Assembly: GCA_963516675.1 (NCBI GenBank)
Contig: CAUQBH010000006.1
Span: 70,405-134,404, forward strand
Direction of reading: 5' to 3'
DNA length: 64,000 bases
Source: JABCPE02 sp963516675
GTDB taxonomy: Bacteria; Bacteroidota; Bacteroidia; Flavobacteriales; Weeksellaceae
The translations under genes and the position numbers were made by a program. The notes under the pieces are model-generated. The model worked only from the letters and a program-made list of their open reading frames with translations. It made no database searches and was not told the origin of the DNA. Below, piece after piece: positions 1 to 8,057 of this stretch (its first letter is position 1; each line of letters starts with the position of its first letter).

Positions 1-1226
1 ACCGTGAAATCGCGTTCTATTTGTGTGGCACCATAGTTTTCTTTGTCTTCGATGATTTGCTCCAAATGGGAAATCAGCCCATCGAATTCTATTTTTATCT
101 TTTTGCTGATTCCAGCGTGTTTCAGTTCGCGGGTTTCTTGCAGGTGAATGCCGTTGTAGATGTAGTCCAGTGCCTCTGAAGAGATTTTCTCAAAAGGCGT
201 GTCCAGACTCTGCCCGTAAAGCTCTAAAATACTGCTAATCTGCGCCAAAACCCATTTGCTGAATTTATAAGTTTCCAAAGGTTTCAAAGCACCTGCGGAG
301 ATGGATAGTTTTGGGTTTTCTACGAAGAAATCGGTGTTGATTTTCTTAATCATTCCCAGTCCCTTGCAATGTGGACAGCTTCCCTTCGGAGAATTGAAGG
401 AAAAAGTGTTTGGCTCTGGCTGTGCGAGGGAAAGCCCTGTGTCTTCGTCCATCAGGTTTTTAGAGAAATATTCTATTTCATCCGAACCGAATTTCTGTAT
501 TCCGATGACACCTTCGCCCATGTCTAAAGCCGTGCGGAGGGATTTCTCCATACGGGATTCGGTGGCGCTTTCGCCGATAATCCAGCGGTCTATGACGATG
601 TCTATATCGTGGTTTTTGTATCGGTCAAGTTTTAAATCGTATTCAATGTCTTGCAACTGCCCATCAATCCTAGCTTGGGCATAGCCTTTTTTCGCCATCT
701 GCACGAAAAGTTCGTGGTAGTGTCCCTTTCTTGCACGGATTACAGGAGCAGTGAGCAGGACTTTTTCGTCTTTGTAGTTGGATTTTATCGCTTCTAAAAT
801 CTGCTCTTCCGTGTAACTGACCAGCTTTCTGCCAGTGGTGAGCGAGTAGGCATCTGAAACCCGCGCAAAGAGCAGCCTCAGAAAGTCGTAAAGCTCTGTA
901 ACAGTGCCTACTGTGGAGCGGGGATTTTTGTTGGTGGTTTTCTGCTCGATGGCGATGACAGGGGAGAGCCCTTCTATCTTGTCCACATCAGGACGCTCCA
1001 GACCACCCAAAAACTGGCGGGCATAGGCGGAAAAAGTCTCGATGTAGCGGCGCTGTCCTTCGGCGAAGATGGTATCAAACGCGAGGGAAGATTTTCCGCT
1101 GCCAGAAAGCCCAGTGATGACTACCAGCTGGTTTCGGGGGATTTTGACATCGATGTTTTTCAGGTTGTGTTCGCGCGCTCCGTAGATTTCTATATATTCG
1201 TTTTGCTCCTTTTTCGGCTTTGACAT
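1..1226 (-). CDS. uvrA: UvrABC excinuclease subunit A (N-terminal part, truncated by window edge)
   Basis: Damage-recognition ATPase of nucleotide excision repair; it loads UvrB at lesions in the cytoplasm. Translating the minus strand from the ATG at 1226 gives about 408 residues with no stop before the window edge. Visible are the first Walker A, GLSGSGKSS, at residues 39-47, the RRYIETFSAYARQF block after it, and the CPHC pair of the first zinc module further on. Family proteins are about 940 residues, so over half lies outside the window. The start is supported by a TAAATTTG -7 box about 24 bases upstream on the same strand. The gene is divergent from the lipoprotein operon at 1346. Confidence 0.97.
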   Translation of the reverse strand, partial: MSKPKKEQNEYIEIYGAREHNLKNIDVKIPRNQLVVITGLSGSGKSSLAFDTIFAEGQRRYIETFSAYARQFLGGLERPDVDKIEGLSPVIAIEQKTTNKNPRSTVGTVTELYDFLRLLFARVSDAYSLTTGRKLVSYTEEQILEAIKSNYKDEKVLLTAPVIRARKGHYHELFVQMAKKGYAQARIDGQLQDIEYDLKLDRYKNHDIDIVIDRWIIGESATESRMEKSLRTALDMGEGVIGIQKFGSDEIEYFSKNLMDEDTGLSLAQPEPNTFSFNSPKGSCPHCKGLGMIKKINTDFFVENPKLSISAGALKPLETYKFSKWVLAQISSILELYGQSLDTPFEKISSEALDYIYNGIHLQETRELKHAGISKKIKIEFDGLISHLEQIIEDKENYGATQIERDFT

Positions 1227-1249
1227 TCTTATTAGATTTAATAATCCTA

Positions 1250-1257
1250 CAAATTTA
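1250..1257 (-). promoter_or_regulatory. Candidate -7 box for uvrA
   Basis: Minus-strand TAAATTTG fits the Bacteroidota TAnnTTTG -7 consensus and lies about 24 bases before the uvrA ATG. No clear -33 TTTG partner is seen, so this rests on the -7 box and position alone. Confidence 0.45.
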
Positions 1258-1293
1258 CAACAAAATTATGCTACTCAGTGCCGAAAATTTAAT

Positions 1294-1301
1294 TATCTTT
1301 G
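1294..1301 (+). promoter_or_regulatory. Candidate -7 box for the lipoprotein operon
   Basis: Plus-strand TATCTTTG matches TAnnTTTG and lies 44 bases before the ATG at 1346. The -33 region is not convincing. Confidence 0.45.
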
Positions 1302-1345
1302 GGAACAATAGTCAGCGGAAATAGGAAAGAAAATAAAAATAAGAT

Positions 1346-1939
1346 ATGCAAAAGGTAAAAAATAGTAAAGTAATTGTGTTTATAAAGGTTCTTCTTTTAT
1401 CTGTGGTTTTGTATGGGTGTTCGGCTCAGAGTAAAAGAAATTCAAAAAATAATTTAGCCTTTGAATTGTGTGCAATGTATGGTCTTGACCAAGGAATTCG
1501 TAATTATGATATTAAGTTTAATAGGAGTGAAATCATGCCTAAAATAGATTCGGCTAATTTTTATCGCCTTATTACTATTATCAAAGAAAATGGATATCCT
1601 AACCCTAAAAATGTCGGGAAAAGAAATTTGAAAGACCAAGAGTGCGTAGATTTAGCGGCTGTTGCTATTCTTCTTCATAATCCACACCGAGTGGCTAAAG
1701 AAGATGATGTTAGAAATCTTCTTCTTCAAGAAGTAGAAAAAGGAAATATGAAAAGAGAGTTTTTGGCTGCAATTCTTGATAAATATTATTGGTCTAAAAA
1801 AGGAAATAATAGAAAGGTTTATTATGGGACTCAATTTGGGAAACCTTGTATAAAAGACAGAGCAAAAAGTGATTCATTGAGAAAGGCTATTTCACTGCCA
1901 CCTTTGAAAACAGAAGATTTTAAAAACTGTGAAGAATGA
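1346..1939 (+). CDS. Uncharacterised lipoprotein
   Basis: 197 residues, family not recognised. The N-terminus has a lysine-rich start, a hydrophobic stretch and a lipobox ending YGC with Cys25, so it is predicted to be a lipid-anchored envelope protein. The mature part is polar and contains DQECVDLAAVAILLHNPHR and a conserved-looking YYWSKKGN segment. Its stop overlaps the next gene's start by 4 bases (ATGA), so the two are probably translated together. Function is unknown. Confidence 0.75.
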   Translation: MQKVKNSKVIVFIKVLLLSVVLYGCSAQSKRNSKNNLAFELCAMYGLDQGIRNYDIKFNRSEIMPKIDSANFYRLITIIKENGYPNPKNVGKRNLKDQECVDLAAVAILLHNPHRVAKEDDVRNLLLQEVEKGNMKREFLAAILDKYYWSKKGNNRKVYYGTQFGKPCIKDRAKSDSLRKAISLPPLKTEDFKNCEE

Positions 1940-2319
1940 TGAAAAATAGCAGGGTTCGGCTATGTATGTCATCGGCTTTTGCGATGATATTATATATTGT
2001 CTTGCAGGAGCTGGTTTTGAGTTTTTTAAATAGCTATTTCCCAGCGAAAAGGGATATTGCTTTTGGGATAGCAGTATATTATAATAAATTTGTTTTCAGC
2101 ATTGTTTTGGTTTTATCAGCTTTTATTTGGTTGATAGTTGGAAATAAGGCGATTAGGATGCTGTTTCTGTCTTTAATATTTCTAATATATTTTATATTTT
2201 GGTGGTATCCATCAATATCGGTGTATCCTTATAGAATATCGTTATTATTAGGATGTTCAATGTTTTTTTATGTTGGTTTTCATCTGTATATTTGGTATTC
2301 ATTGAAAAATGAAAAGTAA
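1936..2319 (+). CDS. Small multi-pass membrane protein
   Basis: 127 residues with about four hydrophobic segments (near 10-30, 48-67, 72-90 and 100-120) and short charged loops. No family recognised. It starts inside the stop of the upstream lipoprotein gene (ATGA), indicating a two-gene operon. A strong hairpin terminator follows. The pair could be a lipoprotein and membrane partner, but nothing in the sequence defines a role. Confidence 0.7.
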   Translation: MMKNSRVRLCMSSAFAMILYIVLQELVLSFLNSYFPAKRDIAFGIAVYYNKFVFSIVLVLSAFIWLIVGNKAIRMLFLSLIFLIYFIFWWYPSISVYPYRISLLLGCSMFFYVGFHLYIWYSLKNEK

Positions 2320-2391
2320 AATCCCTAATTTTTTAATTTATGATAAATTTTAAGGAAGCAGTCCGAATAAATGGGAAGAGATAAATAGATA

Positions 2392-2426
2392 AAAAAAATC
2401 CATCACATTTCGTGATGGATTTTTTA
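2392..2426. terminator. Bidirectional hairpin terminator
   Basis: A-run, ATCCATCAC, 5-base loop, GTGATGGAT, T-run. It lies between the convergent small membrane gene and the M13 peptidase and has a U-tract on both strands. Confidence 0.85.
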
Positions 2427-2434
2427 TGATTTTC

Positions 2435-4528
2435 TTACCAGATTTTGATTCTGTTTTCTGGTTTTTTATAGAGTTTGTCTCCTTCTTTTACATTAAATGC
2501 CTTGTAGAAAGCATCCACATTGATAAGCGGAGCGAAAGCTCGGTAGAACCCTGGTGAGTGCGGGTCTGTTTTCACTTGGTTGATGAGGTACTGCTCTGTA
2601 GATTTAGTTCTCCAGATAGTAGCCCAGCTTAGGAAAAATCTTTGTTCTTGGGTATAACCGCTGATGACACCTGGATTTTTTCTTTCTTTTAAGTACATCT
2701 GAAGAGCATCGTAGGCAATGGAAACCCCACCTAAATCCGCGATGTTTTCACCGCTGGTAAACACACCATTCACGAAACTTCCTTTCACAGGTTCGTATTT
2801 GCTGTACTGCTCAGCAAGTTGTTTTACTTTGATGTCAAAATTCTTACGGTCTTGCTCTGTCCACCAGTTGTTGAGGTTTCCGTCTCCATCGAAACGCGCA
2901 CCTCCGTCATCGAATCCATGAGAAATCTCGTGTCCGATAACTGCTCCTATTCCTCCGAAATTCACCGCTGGGTCAGCTTTGAAATCAAAGAAAGGTGCTT
3001 GTAGAATAGCCGCTGGGAATACGATTTCGTTGTTCGTAGGGCTGTAGTAGGCGTTTACCGTTTGTGGCGGCATTCCCCATTTTTCTTTATCTACAGGTTT
3101 TCCTACTTTTTCTAGGCTTTTCTCGTAGCTCCATTCAGCTACATTTTTTAAGTTAGAATAAAGCGAAGCTCCGTTTTTAGGCGATTCTACTACGAGTTTA
3201 GAGTAATCTTCCCATTTATTCGGGTAGGCTACTTTTACAGAGAATTTGTGTAGCTTGTCTAGTGCCTTAGTTTTTGTTTCGCTGGACATCCATTCTAGTT
3301 CGCTGATGTGCTTATGGTAAGCCTTTTTCAGGTAACCTATGAGGATTTCCATTTCTTGTTTAGCCTCTGGAGAGAAGTATTTTTGTACATATAATTTTCC
3401 GAAAGCCTCACCAAGAACGCCATTGATTAGGCTAAGAGCTCTTTTGTCCATAGCTCTTTGCTCTTTCTGTCCTTGTAGATATTTGCTGTAAAAATCAAAG
3501 TTGATTTTATCCAATCTCTGGTCAAGGCTTGATGCACTTCCAGAAAGAAGGCGAAGTTTTAGGTAATCTTTGATTAGAGCAATATTATTACTATTGATGA
3601 ATTTATCAAGGTTTTGGTAATATTTCAGCTCAGATAGAATCACGCGGTCTGTGTTTACTCCTGCTTCTTTCAGATAGTTAGCCAAATTTACATTTTTTAC
3701 AATCTTAGAAAGTTCAGCCGTAGTTTTTGGATTGTATCGCTTGTTAGCATCTCTTCCTTCCTCGTTGGTTAGGATGGTTTTTGCTAAACTTTTTTCAAAA
3801 TCTACGATTTTCTGCGCTGTAGCATCAGCATTTTTGTAGCCTAAAATCTGCAATAGAGAAGCTACATATTTCTTGTATTCAGCGATGGTTTTAGTGTTCG
3901 CTTCATTTTCTTTTTGGTAATAATCTTTACCTAAACCTAAACGAGGCCCACCAAGATAAACAGCGTTCATCTTAGAGTTTTTCAGGTCTGTATAAACGCT
4001 CCATCCGTATAGCGGGTTGTCCCCAGTTCTCACAGCTCCTATAAGGTAGTTTTGAAGGTCTTTTAGGTTTCTGATAGAGTTTATTTCTTCTAAATCCTTT
4101 TCGATAGGTTTGATGCCGTCTGCGTTACGCTTGTCCATATCCATGTATGTAGCATACAAATCCTGAATCTGCTGTCCTTCAGTTCCTTTTTGGTAGTTTT
4201 CGGAAAGGATGTTTTTTAGGATTTTTAGTGAATTTTCATCCGTTTTTTCTCTTAACTCTTGGAAAGAACCCCAAGTAGATTTGTCAGCAGGGATTACAGC
4301 TGTTTTCATCCATCCGCCATTTACATAGTTGTAAAAATCATCTTGCGGACGCACGGAAGTATCCATCAAATCAAGGGCAATCCCATGGTCATGCTGCTGG
4401 GCATGAGCGTGGTTTTCTTCTTTTTTCACCTCCATTACTTTTTGTTCTGTTGCATTTTTCTGCGTGGTGCAGGAAGTAAGGAAATAAGCCCCTGCTAAAA
4501 GCGAAATGCCTAATGATGTAATTTTCAT
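2435..4528 (-). CDS. pepO: M13-family metallopeptidase (neprilysin/PepO type) lipoprotein
   Basis: Zinc endopeptidase predicted to act on oligopeptides in the periplasm or at the cell surface. 697 residues, normal for the family. A lipobox LTSC gives lipidated Cys20. After a short linker comes the M13 N-terminal domain (PQDDFYNYVNGGWM), then the catalytic domain with NAYYSP and FPAAILQAPFF blocks, the zinc motif HEISH near residue 532 and the second zinc ligand region ENIADLGG near 592. The linker just after the lipid anchor is histidine-rich (His40, 42, 46, 48), which may bind metal. It is transcribed alone and ends at a terminator shared with the convergent operon. Confidence 0.96.
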   Translation of the reverse strand: MKITSLGISLLAGAYFLTSCTTQKNATEQKVMEVKKEENHAHAQQHDHGIALDLMDTSVRPQDDFYNYVNGGWMKTAVIPADKSTWGSFQELREKTDENSLKILKNILSENYQKGTEGQQIQDLYATYMDMDKRNADGIKPIEKDLEEINSIRNLKDLQNYLIGAVRTGDNPLYGWSVYTDLKNSKMNAVYLGGPRLGLGKDYYQKENEANTKTIAEYKKYVASLLQILGYKNADATAQKIVDFEKSLAKTILTNEEGRDANKRYNPKTTAELSKIVKNVNLANYLKEAGVNTDRVILSELKYYQNLDKFINSNNIALIKDYLKLRLLSGSASSLDQRLDKINFDFYSKYLQGQKEQRAMDKRALSLINGVLGEAFGKLYVQKYFSPEAKQEMEILIGYLKKAYHKHISELEWMSSETKTKALDKLHKFSVKVAYPNKWEDYSKLVVESPKNGASLYSNLKNVAEWSYEKSLEKVGKPVDKEKWGMPPQTVNAYYSPTNNEIVFPAAILQAPFFDFKADPAVNFGGIGAVIGHEISHGFDDGGARFDGDGNLNNWWTEQDRKNFDIKVKQLAEQYSKYEPVKGSFVNGVFTSGENIADLGGVSIAYDALQMYLKERKNPGVISGYTQEQRFFLSWATIWRTKSTEQYLINQVKTDPHSPGFYRAFAPLINVDAFYKAFNVKEGDKLYKKPENRIKIW

Positions 4529-4558
4529 AATATAAAATTTAAGTTAATTATTATTTAG

Positions 4559-5431
4559 TTATAAAATATGTCTTTCTGCCCTGTAAGAGCTTCTTGTAAG
4601 AGGCGAACTCTCTACATGTCTGAATCCCAGATTTTCTGCGAAAACTCTATACTCTTCGAATTCTTCTAGTGGGATAAATCTTTTCACAGGCAGGTGTTTT
4701 TTACTTGGCTGTAGATACTGCCCAATGGTGATTACATCCACATTAGCATTTCTTATGTCTTCTATGGTTTGGAAAACTTCATCTCTTTCTTCGCCTAGCC
4801 CCAGCATTATTCCTGTTTTTGTTCTTCGCTGTCCTGAGTCTTTCAGGTATTTGAGGACATCTAGGCTTCTTTCATATTTAGCCTGAATTCTTACTTCTCG
4901 TGTCAGCCTTTTCACGGTTTCCATATTGTGCGAAATGACTTCTGGCGCCACTTCTATCATTCTGTCAAGGTGTCTTGTAATTCCTTGGAAATCAGGAATA
5001 AGTGTTTCTAGTGTGGTTTCAGGAGAGATTCTCCTCACGGCATTCACTGTTTCTGCCCAGAGGATAGAGCCCATATCTTTCAAATCATCTCTGTCTACAG
5101 AGGTAATGACAGCGTGTTTTATTTTCATCAGTTTGATGGAGCGGGCTATTTTTTCTGGTTCTTCCCAGTTTACATCCAGTGGTTTTCCAGTCTTTACTCC
5201 ACAAAAACCACACGAACGAGTGCATATATTCCCTAAAATCATAAAGGTAGCCGTTCCTTCGCCCCAGCAGTCTCCCATATTTGGGCAGGAACCGCTCTGG
5301 CAGATGGTGTTCAGCTTATATTTATCAACCAATGAGCGGAGTTCTCGGTAGTTTTTTCCCGTTGGGAGTTTTACCCTTATCCACTTGGGTTTATTGGTTA
5401 TGGTGTTTGTCTCGGAAACCTCTTTGTTCAT
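4559..5431 (-). CDS. lipA: Lipoyl synthase
   Basis: Radical-SAM enzyme that inserts two sulfur atoms into protein-bound octanoyl groups to make the lipoyl cofactor of 2-oxoacid dehydrogenases and glycine cleavage. 290 residues, typical length. The auxiliary-cluster cysteines C44, C49 and C55 and the radical-SAM CxxxCxxC (C70, C74, C77) are all present. The C-terminal RSSYRAE supplies the serine ligand of the auxiliary cluster. It starts 6 bases after the stop of the sigma-factor gene, so the two are probably cotranscribed. Confidence 0.97.
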   Translation of the reverse strand: MNKEVSETNTITNKPKWIRVKLPTGKNYRELRSLVDKYKLNTICQSGSCPNMGDCWGEGTATFMILGNICTRSCGFCGVKTGKPLDVNWEEPEKIARSIKLMKIKHAVITSVDRDDLKDMGSILWAETVNAVRRISPETTLETLIPDFQGITRHLDRMIEVAPEVISHNMETVKRLTREVRIQAKYERSLDVLKYLKDSGQRRTKTGIMLGLGEERDEVFQTIEDIRNANVDVITIGQYLQPSKKHLPVKRFIPLEEFEEYRVFAENLGFRHVESSPLTRSSYRAERHIL

Positions 5432-5437
5432 TGTTTT

Positions 5438-5980
5438 TTATTCGTTTTTTAATAATTCGGCTAATATTTTTTTTGCTCTCATTATCCTCACTTTCGTATT
5501 TGCAACCGAAATATCCAGAGTTTCTGCAATTTCTTTTATGCTTTTTTCCTCGAAGAATCTCAGTTCTATGATTTTCCTGTATTGGGCATCCATGGAAGCA
5601 ATAGTGCTGATGATATGCTGCTGCTGCTGTTTAGAAATCAATAATTCCTCTGGAGATTTTTCAAATTCGTTTTTAACATCTTTAAAATTATCCGTAAAGA
5701 CTTCCTCTCTCGATTTTTTTCGCCAATAGTCTATTACTGAATTTTGTGCGATGGTCAAAATCCAAGTTTTAAACTGAAAATTTTCATCATAAAGGTTCAG
5801 TTTAGTTAATATTTTTGCGAAAACAGCCACAGTAAGCTCATCTGCGATGGTTCTGTCCTGCACTTTTTTCAATACAAAACTGAAAACATCATCCCAAAAA
5901 TAGTTAATTAGCTTGGTCTGTGCTTTTTGGCTCCCACTTTGGATTTGAGTAATGGTATCAACTAATTCTTTATCCTTCAA
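5438..5980 (-). CDS. ECF-like RNA polymerase sigma factor, start region contains a T9 tract
   Basis: Sigma-70-family alternative factor of about 180 residues. Region 2 is seen in the block ending FKTWILTIAQNSVIDYWRKK, and region 4 as an HTH ending SVANTKVRIMRAKKIL. No anti-sigma gene is adjacent; lipA follows after 6 bases. The start is unclear. The open frame extends up to a TTG at 6001, but that TTG lies inside a TATATTTG promoter-like box. The only ATG nearby (5990) is followed by nine Ts and is out of frame; eight Ts would give MFFLKDKEL in frame. The TTG at 5980 is used here as the conservative in-frame start. Confidence 0.85.
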   Translation of the reverse strand: MKDKELVDTITQIQSGSQKAQTKLINYFWDDVFSFVLKKVQDRTIADELTVAVFAKILTKLNLYDENFQFKTWILTIAQNSVIDYWRKKSREEVFTDNFKDVKNEFEKSPEELLISKQQQQHIISTIASMDAQYRKIIELRFFEEKSIKEIAETLDISVANTKVRIMRAKKILAELLKNE

Positions 5981-5998
5981 AAAAAAACATATTTGAGA

Positions 5999-6006
5999 CA
6001 AATATA
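5999..6006 (-). promoter_or_regulatory. Candidate -7 box for the sigma factor-lipA operon
   Basis: Minus-strand TATATTTG, a perfect TAnnTTTG match, immediately before the sigma-factor coding region. If used, the transcript would start around 5993, almost at the ATG at 5990, giving a very short leader. A -33 partner is not evident. Confidence 0.4.
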
Positions 6007-6138
6007 ATAAAAAGATTGCATTTTTAATGATTTTTGGCTTGTATTGTAATAAAAATGATAATTTTCAATTTTAATTCATAATATAATTGTTGATTAACAG
6101 TATTTTATAAATTTTTTGAAATAAAAATGCGAATTTTG

Positions 6139-6170
6139 TTTTGCTGTTCTACGATTTTTATTTATATTTG
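6139..6170 (+). promoter_or_regulatory. Bacteroidota-type promoter for the tRNA
   Basis: TTTTG at 6139-6143 and TATATTTG at 6163-6170 are separated by 19 bases, the canonical -33/-7 arrangement of the housekeeping sigma factor in this phylum. The tRNA starts 30 bases downstream. Confidence 0.75.
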
Positions 6171-6199
6171 CAAACCAATTGTTAAGGATAATATCCTTT

Positions 6200-6273
6200 G
6201 GCCCTATAACTCAGTTGGTTAGAGTAGCTGACTCATAATCAGCAAGTCCTTGGTTCGAGCCCAAGTGGGGCCA
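6200..6273 (+). tRNA. tRNA with CAU anticodon (probably tRNA-Ile2, lysidine-modified)
   Basis: Complete cloverleaf: acceptor GGCCCTA pairs with TGGGGCC (one T-G wobble), D arm ACTC/GAGT, anticodon stem GCTGA/TCAGC around loop CTCATAA, T arm CTTGG/CCAAG with TTCGAGC. The anticodon is CAT. The GGCCC acceptor resembles bacterial tRNA-Ile2 read after lysidine modification more than initiator or elongator Met, but this cannot be settled by sight. No 3' CCA is encoded after discriminator A. Confidence 0.93.
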
Positions 6274-6281
6274 CACTTTAT

Positions 6282-6316
6282 AAAACACTTTCAAAGAAAA
6301 TTTGAAAGTGTTTTTT
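6282..6316 (+). terminator. Intrinsic terminator of the CAU tRNA
   Basis: Perfect 14-bp inverted repeat AAAACACTTTCAAA / TTTGAAAGTGTTTT with a 5-base loop followed by a T-rich tail, 9 bases after the tRNA. Confidence 0.9.
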
Positions 6317-6379
6317 ATTTTTGGTATTTTATTGAATATAAAGCAATTTGTTTTATAAATAATTTCTTAATTTAGGAGT

Positions 6380-6740
6380 ATGAAAAACATACAATCTTTA
6401 TTATTGATACTTCTCATTTTTCTTTTCATAGGAGGTGTGAATGCTGTTTTGGGGCTTTTGGTTTTTTCTTATGCACTGATTTCTGAGTTTCGTTTTGTGA
6501 TTTTATATAGTCTTTCTATCCCTATTTTTGGGAATGCTTTTTAGTAAAGTCAAATTTCCAAGTGTTATCTATAAAATAGGTGGCTGGAGTTTAGTAATTG
6601 GTTTTTTAGGATTGTTGGGAGTAGTGTTTTACTCAATTTTTGTTGAAAAAATAGATGAGAAAATTCTTTACCTATTTATGGGTATGACTGCAGTAGGAAT
6701 AATCATTGCTTTTCCTAATTTTCAAGGAAGAAAGAATTAA
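6380..6740 (+). pseudogene. Small membrane protein in two frames (likely one gene with a frameshift)
   Basis: The first frame runs from ATG 6380 to TAG 6544 (54 residues, hydrophobic) and has a good AGGAG just before its ATG. The second frame has ATG 6534 and ends at 6740 (68 residues, two hydrophobic segments). They overlap by 11 bases at a run of five Ts (6538-6542). Removing one T would join them into one protein of about 122 residues with four membrane segments. Either one small membrane gene is frameshifted or two coupled mini-proteins are made. No family recognised. The gene lies between two tRNAs. Confidence 0.5.
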
Positions 6741-6803
6741 ATAAAAGTTAGATTTTTCAGTCTATTTTATCCTTTGGCGAATTAAAAGTTACTATTTTTT
6801 TTA

Positions 6804-6846
6804 CTAAAAAACCCATAAAGCATTCATTTTAAATACTTTATGGGTT
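6804..6846 (-). terminator. Intrinsic terminator of tRNA-Arg
   Basis: Inverted repeat AACCCATAAAG / CTTTATGGGTT with a 15-base loop, directly downstream of tRNA-Arg on the minus strand, where it is followed by six Ts. Confidence 0.8.
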
Positions 6847-6847
6847 A

Positions 6848-6924
6848 TGGTGAACGCGGAAGGAGTCGAACCCTCAACCTCCAGAGCCGTAATCTGGCGC
6901 TCTATCCAATTGAGCTACGCGTCC
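6848..6924 (-). tRNA. tRNA-Arg (ACG)
   Basis: Minus-strand cloverleaf: acceptor GGACGCG pairs with CGCGTTC (one G-T), anticodon stem CCAGA/TCTGG around loop TTACGGC, giving anticodon ACG, and T loop GTTCGACTC. Discriminator A is at 6851 and the 3' CCA is encoded (6848-6850), unlike the CAU tRNA nearby. Confidence 0.95.
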
Positions 6925-6971
6925 TGAATTTTAGTTTTGCAAATATAATACTTTTTTGCTTTCTTTGAACT

Positions 6972-8021
6972 ATGAAATGGAAAAAAATATTATACATCAC
7001 CAGTTTTTTTGTGGCGTTGTCGTGTAAGAAATCTGATAACCAATCAATTAAATCTTGGGAAGTGATTTCTGAAAATGTTCAATATAGCGAGCAGAATGAC
7101 AAATTTTTATTAAAATCTAGAAAATTTGAGTATTCTTTTGAAAAAAAAGAATTGCCTTTTTCCAAAGTGGTTTTGCTTAATAACAGCCTTTTGGGATATT
7201 TTTTAGAACTTGGGCAGGAAGAAAAAATAGTAGGAATTTCTGGAGTGCAGTATGTTTATTCCAATGAAATTCAGCAACTTATAGAAAAAAATAAAATTCA
7301 GAATGTAGGTTCTGACCAAAAGTATGATATTGAAAAAATTCTTGAACTAAAACCAGATGTGATTTTCACGAATTACATAGAAACTTTTGAAAATACATAT
7401 AAAATCCTGCAAGATAATGGGATAAAAATCATTTTTTTAGATGAATATTTAGAGGAGACACCTTTAGATAAAGCAGCTTATTTAAAGCTGTTTGGGAAAC
7501 TTTTAGGAGAGGAAAAACGAGCAGAGGAAATCTATGCTAAAATCAAAAATGATTATGAAAGCATAAAACAAAAAGCACAGAAATCGCCCAATAAACCGAA
7601 AGTTTTGGCTAATGAAATGTATGGAAATCACTGGTATATTGCTGGTGGAAAAACTTTTTCGGCTAATTATCTGAAAGATGCTGGAGCGGACTATATTTTT
7701 AAGGAAAATCAAGATAAAAAATCAGTGCCGATTAGTTTTGAAGAAGTTTTTGTGAAGTCTAAAAATGCTGAATTTTGGGTGAATGCAGGCAATTATAGAA
7801 CGAAAAAAGAACTTACAGCCATGAATGCTATTTATGAAAAACTAGATGTCTATCAGAAAGGAAAAATTTTTGGGATGAATAAAAGAAGGAGAGGAATGGC
7901 AAATGATATTTTTGAGAGTGGAGCTGTTCGTGCAGATTTGGTTTTAAGGGATTATGTGAAGATTTTTCACCCAGAAATTTTATCCAAAGATACCTTGGTC
8001 TACATACAGGAAATAAAATAA
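6972..8021 (+). CDS. ABC transporter substrate-binding lipoprotein (TroA/BtuF-type fold)
   Basis: 349 residues, lipoprotein signal with lipobox ending LSC (Cys18). The body has the two-lobed periplasmic-binding pattern of the iron-siderophore/cobalamin group: EEKIVGISGVQYVYS, then KPDVIFTNYIETFENTYKILQDNGIKIIFLDEY, a long linking helix, and a C-terminal lobe with KVLANEMYGNHWYIAGGKTF. It would deliver a chelated metal or corrinoid to a membrane permease, but no permease or ATPase gene adjoins it, so the ligand is unknown. It is an orphan binding protein upstream of the PBP4 gene and starts just after tRNA-Arg on the opposite strand. Confidence 0.85.
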   Translation: MKWKKILYITSFFVALSCKKSDNQSIKSWEVISENVQYSEQNDKFLLKSRKFEYSFEKKELPFSKVVLLNNSLLGYFLELGQEEKIVGISGVQYVYSNEIQQLIEKNKIQNVGSDQKYDIEKILELKPDVIFTNYIETFENTYKILQDNGIKIIFLDEYLEETPLDKAAYLKLFGKLLGEEKRAEEIYAKIKNDYESIKQKAQKSPNKPKVLANEMYGNHWYIAGGKTFSANYLKDAGADYIFKENQDKKSVPISFEEVFVKSKNAEFWVNAGNYRTKKELTAMNAIYEKLDVYQKGKIFGMNKRRRGMANDIFESGAVRADLVLRDYVKIFHPEILSKDTLVYIQEIK

Positions 8022-8057
8022 TCACCATCAGCGTTTAAAATATAATAAAATTTTAAG

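Noticed and set aside
301..684. Plus-strand open frame of 127 residues at 301-684
   Set aside because: It is antisense to the uvrA coding sequence, which has clear Walker and zinc motifs on the minus strand; it has no recognisable domain.
6200..6273. Initiator tRNA-fMet
   Set aside because: The first acceptor pair G1-C72 is intact; initiator tRNAs usually have a mismatch there. Ile2 or elongator Met fits better.
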